Of a stretch of DNA of 19,051 bases, positions 15,447-19,051 are shown piece by piece (the first letter of the stretch is position 1; each line of letters starts with the position of its first letter). The notes under the pieces are model-generated. The model was not told the DNA's origin. It saw nothing but the letters and a program-made list of their open reading frames with translations, and ran no database searches. A program made the position numbers and the translations under genes. The stretch covers positions 1 to 19,051 of the forward strand of contig JAIPCS010000039.1 of NCBI GenBank assembly GCA_021738105.1. Reading direction: 5' to 3'. This stretch comes from Sulfuritalea sp. (GTDB taxonomy: Bacteria; Pseudomonadota; Gammaproteobacteria; Burkholderiales; Rhodocyclaceae).

Positions 15447-15967
15447 GAAAGGTATTCCGCCATGGCGGCATCCCATTTCCCCTGTGCCCGCAGGATCAAA
15501 TCGCAGACCTCGCGCGCCGCGCCGCGTCCGCCGCCCTTGCGTGCCACGTAATCCACACGGGAAAGCACTTCGTCATGCGCGTCGGCGGCTGTCGCGGAAA
15601 AACCGCTGGCGCGCAGAATGGGCAGATCAACGATGTCGTCACCCATGTAGCCGCATTGCGAAAGATCTATCTCCCGCCGTGCCGCAAGATCGTTGAGTAG
15701 CCCTCGCTTGTCTTCGACACCCATGTGCAGTTCCCGCACGCCGAGATTCGTCGCACGAAGCTCAAGAGCCCGCGAACTGCGACCGCTGATGATGGCGACC
15801 TCGATGCCGGCCGCCTGCAACATTTTCAGGCCATGACCATCCAGGCTGGAAAAGGCCTTGATTTCGTCGCCTTGCGAGCTGAAGAACAGTGTGCCGTCGG
15901 TCAGCACGCCATCTACATCGAAGCCCATCAATACCACTCGGCTCGCTTTGGTCAGGGCCTGATTCAT
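15443..15967 (-). CDS. kdsC: 3-deoxy-D-manno-octulosonate 8-phosphate phosphatase KdsC
   Basis: KdsC removes phosphate from Kdo 8-phosphate to give Kdo for the LPS inner core. The 174-residue product is a small HAD phosphatase without a cap domain. Motif I is FDVDGVLTDG with nucleophile D17 and D19, motif II is IISGRSS, and motif IV is GYMGDDIVDLPIL. The C-terminal GGRGAAREVCDLIL is also typical. The start is ATG at 15965-15967, sharing one base with the kdsD stop (TGATG); a longer reading from 16015 would overlap kdsD and add unrelated residues. The stop overlaps the lptC start, so kdsD-kdsC-lptC are tightly coupled. Confidence 0.96.
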   Translation of the reverse strand: MNQALTKASRVVLMGFDVDGVLTDGTLFFSSQGDEIKAFSSLDGHGLKMLQAAGIEVAIISGRSSRALELRATNLGVRELHMGVEDKRGLLNDLAARREIDLSQCGYMGDDIVDLPILRASGFSATAADAHDEVLSRVDYVARKGGGRGAAREVCDLILRAQGKWDAAMAEYLS

Positions 15968-16980
15968 CAGACGACTTTCGCCCGAAACAGGTCGTGCATG
16001 TTCAGTGCGCCGCACAGCACCCCGTTGTCGTCGGTCACCAGCAGCTGGTTGATCCGGTTGGCTTCCATCATTTCCACGGCTTCGACAGCCAGTCGTCGCG
16101 ATCCGATGAGGTGCGGGTCGCGCGTCATCACCTCGCTGACCGCTGTGGCGCGCAAATCACCGTGGCGCTCCATGGCGCGACGCAGATCGCCGTCGGTAAA
16201 AATACCGGTGATGGTCGACATCGAATCAAGTACCACTGCCATGCCCATGCCGCCCCGCGTCATCGCCGCCAACGCAACTGGAATCAGTGTGTCTTCGCTC
16301 AAGGATGGAACGTCAACGCGCATGACATCGCCGACGTGGGTAAGCAGCTTGCGCCCCAGCGCACCGCCCGGGTGGGAGCGGGCAAAGTCTTCCGCGCCAA
16401 AGCCGCGTGCATCGAGCAGAGCTACCGCCAGGGCATCACCCAACGCCAGGGCGGCTGTGGTGCTGGCTGTCGGCGCCAGATTCAGCGGGCAGGCTTCCTG
16501 GTCGACGCGGGCGTCGAGATGGATGTCGGCTTCGTTGGCCAGGGAAGAAGTTTCGTTGCCGGTAATGGCGATCAGTTTTCCGCCCAGGCGTTTGACCAGA
16601 GGCACAATGGTCAGCAACTCGTCGTTCTCTCCGGAGTTCGAAATGGCGATCAGCACGTCTTCACGCGTGATCATTCCCAGATCGCCATGGACGGCCTCCG
16701 CGGCATGGACAAAATAGGCCGGGGTTCCGGTACTGGCAAAGGTGGCGGGCAGTTTGCGCGCGATATGGCCGGATTTGCCTATACCGCTGACGACAACGCG
16801 GCCGCGGCTTTCGAGTATCAAGGCCACCGCGGCGCTGAATTCATGCCCCAATCGGCGCCCCAGGGCGGCAACGGCCGCCGCCTCGATCTCCAATACCTGG
16901 CGCCCCATGGCCGCGGAGCGCTCATCGTCACGCGCGCACGCCAAGGACGAAAACTCCGTCGGTTGAATGGCTTGGTTCAT
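15967..16980 (-). CDS. kdsD: Arabinose 5-phosphate isomerase KdsD (KpsF/GutQ family)
   Basis: KdsD converts ribulose 5-phosphate to arabinose 5-phosphate, the first step of Kdo synthesis. The 337-residue product has an N-terminal SIS sugar isomerase domain (about 45-180) with VVSGIGKSGHIARK and AISNSGENDELL. A linker contains the conserved SHPGGALGR (H203). Two CBS domains follow (about 216-270 and 280-337), including GIFTDGDLRRAME. All expected active-site segments are present. I use the ATG at 16978-16980; ATG at residue 25 (MGRQVLEIEAAAV) is a possible shorter start, as neither has a good ribosome binding site. It heads the kdsD-kdsC-lptC-lptA operon and is divergent from the antiporter gene. 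Confidence 0.95.
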   Translation of the reverse strand: MNQAIQPTEFSSLACARDDERSAAMGRQVLEIEAAAVAALGRRLGHEFSAAVALILESRGRVVVSGIGKSGHIARKLPATFASTGTPAYFVHAAEAVHGDLGMITREDVLIAISNSGENDELLTIVPLVKRLGGKLIAITGNETSSLANEADIHLDARVDQEACPLNLAPTASTTAALALGDALAVALLDARGFGAEDFARSHPGGALGRKLLTHVGDVMRVDVPSLSEDTLIPVALAAMTRGGMGMAVVLDSMSTITGIFTDGDLRRAMERHGDLRATAVSEVMTRDPHLIGSRRLAVEAVEMMEANRINQLLVTDDNGVLCGALNMHDLFRAKVV

Positions 16981-17009
16981 CTGGGGCCGGACGATTATGA
17001 TGGAGCCAA

Positions 17010-17018
17010 ATTATAGCA
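17010..17018 (-). promoter_or_regulatory. Extended -10 promoter of the kdsD-lptA operon
   Basis: On the minus strand the sequence reads TGC-TATAAT, a perfect -10 hexamer (17010-17015) with the TGn extension. No good -35 is seen 16-18 bp upstream, which extended -10 promoters tolerate. Transcription would start near 17003, about 22 bases before the kdsD ATG. Confidence 0.55.
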
Positions 17019-17082
17019 ACCGCATCCGTGTATCTTTCCCACTTCTTCGGCGACAACGCCTTTACCTGACTTTGATTCATCC

Positions 17083-19051
17083 ATGACGAGCACCCTGCCC
17101 CTGATTCTGCTGTTGCTTGCCGCCGCCGTGGTGGTGGTGGTGGCTTTCCGCATGCTGGGGTTGCCGCCCATCATGGGCTACTTGCTGGTGGGAGCAAGTC
17201 TGGGGCCGCATGCCGCCGGCTGGGTGCCGGATACGGAAGAAACCCGGCATCTGGCCGAGTTTGGAGTGGTATTTCTGATGTTCAGCATCGGCCTCGAGTT
17301 TTCTCTGGCGCGGCTGTACAGCATGAAGCGCATCGTTTTCGGACTGGGCTTGCTGCAGGTGTGCGTGACAGCGCTGCTGGCAACCTTGCTCGCCCGCTTT
17401 GTCGGCATCTCGTGGCTGGCCGGAATAGCTCTGGGTGGGGCACTGGCGATGTCGTCGACCGCTATGCTGTCCAAACTGCTTACCGAGCGCGGCGAACTCG
17501 ACGCACCGCACGGCCGCGAGGTGATCGGTGTACTGCTGTTCCAGGATATTGCCGTGGTGCCCCTGCTGGTATTAATCCCGGCGCTGACGCAACCGCTCGA
17601 AGTCATGGCCGAGGCTTTGCTGCTGGCCGCGGTCAAGGCGGGAGTGTTGCTCACCCTGGTACTGTTCATCGGGCAACGTGCGCTGTCGGCGTGGTTTCAC
17701 ATGGTGGCGCGGCGAAAATCCGCCGAGCTGTTCATGCTCAATGTCTTGCTGATCACCCTCGGCCTGGCCTGGCTGACCGAACAGGCCGGCCTGTCGTTGG
17801 CGCTGGGTGCGTTTACCGCCGGCATGTTGATCGGCGAAACCGAATACCGCTATCAGGTTGAAGAAGATATCAAACCTTTCCGCGATGTCTTGCTGGGTCT
17901 GTTTTTCATCGCCATCGGCATGCGCCTCAATGTGCCGCAGATCATCGGTGACTGGCCGCAGGTACTGGGCATTCTGGTGATACTTGTGGTACTCAAACTC
18001 GCCATTGTCGGAACGGTATCGCGCTTGATGGGCAGCCCACCGGGCACCGCCTTGCGCAGCGGCTTGTGGCTGTGTGCCGGCGGCGAGTTCGGTTTCGTGA
18101 TTCTCGCGCTCAGCGACGACGTAAAGTTGCTTGATGCCGCAACCCTGCAGCCGGTACTGGCGGCCCTGGTGCTCTCCCTCATGCTGGCACCGCTAATTAT
18201 TCATTTTTCCGACCGGCTGGTGTTTCGCTTCGTCGCCTCGGAATGGCTGTTGCGCTCGATGCAGCTGACGCAACTCGCGGCACAGTCGCTCACCGCCGAC
18301 AAGCACGCAATCATTTGTGGTTACGGCCGCACCGGTCAGCATCTGGCGCGTTTTCTCGAAGCCGAGGGCGTCTCCTTCATGGCGCTCGATCTCGATCCAG
18401 AGCGTGTGCGAGAAGCCAGCATTGCCGGCGAGTCCGTCTCCTACGGCGATTCGTCGAAAAAAGAAACGCTGCTGGCGGCGGGCCTGATGCGCGCCAGTGT
18501 GGTGATCATCAGCTATGCGGACATCGATTCCGCCTTGCGGGTGATCCATCGTGTACGGGAGTTGCGTCCGGATCTCGCCATTATCTCGCGCGCGCGCGAG
18601 CAGGACGATGTGGAAAAACTCTACGCCGCGGGTGCCGCCGAAGTGGTGCCAGAGGCGCTGGAATCCAGCGTGATGCTGGCCACCCATGCGCTGGCGCTCT
18701 CTGGCATACCCATGCACAAGGTGATCAAGCGCCTGCGCGAAATGCGCGAGCAGCACTACGCCTTGCTGCGCGGATTCTTCCATGGCGCCACCGACGCCGG
18801 CGCCCATCTGGCCGATGCCGATCAGCCACGCCTGCACGCGGTGACACTGACGCCCTCAAGCTGGGCCATCGGGCGCAACGTGGGTGATATCGATCTGGGA
18901 AAAGTCGGCGCTGGCGTGACGGCGATCCGGCGCCGTTCGCAGCGTGGACTCAAGCTGAGCCCGGAGCTGAGCTTGACAGAAGGCGATGTGGTGGTGCTGA
19001 TCGGTACGGCGTCGGCGGTGACGGGAGGGGAGGACGTGCTGCTCCGTGGCA
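17083..19051 (+). CDS. CPA2 family monovalent cation:proton antiporter with TrkA domains (Kef/YbaL-like), cut by right edge
   Basis: The plus frame is open from the ATG at 17083 to the right edge (656 residues). The first 390 or so residues are a Na+/H+ exchanger domain with about a dozen hydrophobic segments. Family signatures are LGLPPIMGYLLVGASLGP, FGVVFLMFSIGLEFSL, and LLFQDIAVVPLLVL carrying the conserved aspartate. A cytoplasmic TrkA-N nucleotide-binding domain follows from about residue 405 (HAIICGYGRTGQHLARFLEA). A TrkA-C domain near the end includes WAIGRNVGDIDL and LTEGDVVVLIG. The family exports K+ or Na+ in exchange for protons; the ion is not certain here. Relatives are usually about 650-670 residues, so only a few residues should be missing. 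No ribosome binding site stands out before the ATG. Confidence 0.93.
   Translation, partial: MTSTLPLILLLLAAAVVVVVAFRMLGLPPIMGYLLVGASLGPHAAGWVPDTEETRHLAEFGVVFLMFSIGLEFSLARLYSMKRIVFGLGLLQVCVTALLATLLARFVGISWLAGIALGGALAMSSTAMLSKLLTERGELDAPHGREVIGVLLFQDIAVVPLLVLIPALTQPLEVMAEALLLAAVKAGVLLTLVLFIGQRALSAWFHMVARRKSAELFMLNVLLITLGLAWLTEQAGLSLALGAFTAGMLIGETEYRYQVEEDIKPFRDVLLGLFFIAIGMRLNVPQIIGDWPQVLGILVILVVLKLAIVGTVSRLMGSPPGTALRSGLWLCAGGEFGFVILALSDDVKLLDAATLQPVLAALVLSLMLAPLIIHFSDRLVFRFVASEWLLRSMQLTQLAAQSLTADKHAIICGYGRTGQHLARFLEAEGVSFMALDLDPERVREASIAGESVSYGDSSKKETLLAAGLMRASVVIISYADIDSALRVIHRVRELRPDLAIISRAREQDDVEKLYAAGAAEVVPEALESSVMLATHALALSGIPMHKVIKRLREMREQHYALLRGFFHGATDAGAHLADADQPRLHAVTLTPSSWAIGRNVGDIDLGKVGAGVTAIRRRSQRGLKLSPELSLTEGDVVVLIGTASAVTGGEDVLLRG

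Noticed and set aside
15725..17016. Long plus-strand open frames (330 and 375 codons) across kdsC and kdsD
   Set aside because: They mirror KdsC and KdsD coding sequence, have no family features, and have low-complexity composition typical of shadow frames.

Overview
The window is ordinary chromosomal sequence of a free-living, GC-rich Gram-negative bacterium, most probably a betaproteobacterium (Rhodocyclales or a relative). The reasons are the divergent yhdP/glnE pair, the run antiporter / kdsD / kdsC / lptC / lptA, a polyhydroxyalkanoate (PHA) phasin, and several c-di-GMP proteins. The lineage is inferred from protein families and gene order; no rRNA gene is present. I see no tRNA, rRNA, CRISPR array, transposase, phage or plasmid gene.

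Layout. (1) 1-1001, minus: N-terminal third of a YhdP/AsmA-like protein, cut by the left edge, divergent from glnE (1066-3747, plus). argJ follows on plus (3843-5120). (2) A PAS-GGDEF diguanylate cyclase (5151-6152, minus) converges on argJ. A gap of about 435 bp without a credible gene follows. (3) A plus-strand cluster with overlapping ends: a DUF4202 protein, a 3-hydroxyisobutyrate-dehydrogenase-family oxidoreductase, and a three-PAS GGDEF-EAL protein. Behind it lie a small FKBP prolyl isomerase and a methionine/kynurenine-type aminotransferase. (4) 12257-13317: a 37-bp tandem duplication, a strong minus-strand terminator, the phasin gene, and a consensus sigma-70 promoter flanked by TGC-N3-GCA palindromes. 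(5) A minus-strand operon for making and exporting lipopolysaccharide: kdsD, kdsC, lptC, lptA, ending in an enoyl-CoA hydratase gene that overlaps lptA by four bases. (6) A divergent CPA2 cation:proton antiporter, cut by the right edge.

How the genes fit together. glnE (control of glutamine synthetase) and argJ (arginine synthesis) are nitrogen and amino-acid genes. kdsD and kdsC make Kdo precursors, and LptC/LptA carry finished LPS across the periplasm. The phasin coats PHA granules. The two GGDEF proteins could set c-di-GMP levels.

I do not see a clearly new defence or mobile system. The points most worth a second look are the paired operator-like palindromes around the phasin promoter; the enoyl-CoA hydratase sitting where lptB is normally found; the coupled DUF4202/dehydrogenase/c-di-GMP cluster; and the structured spacers, including the 37-bp tandem repeat.
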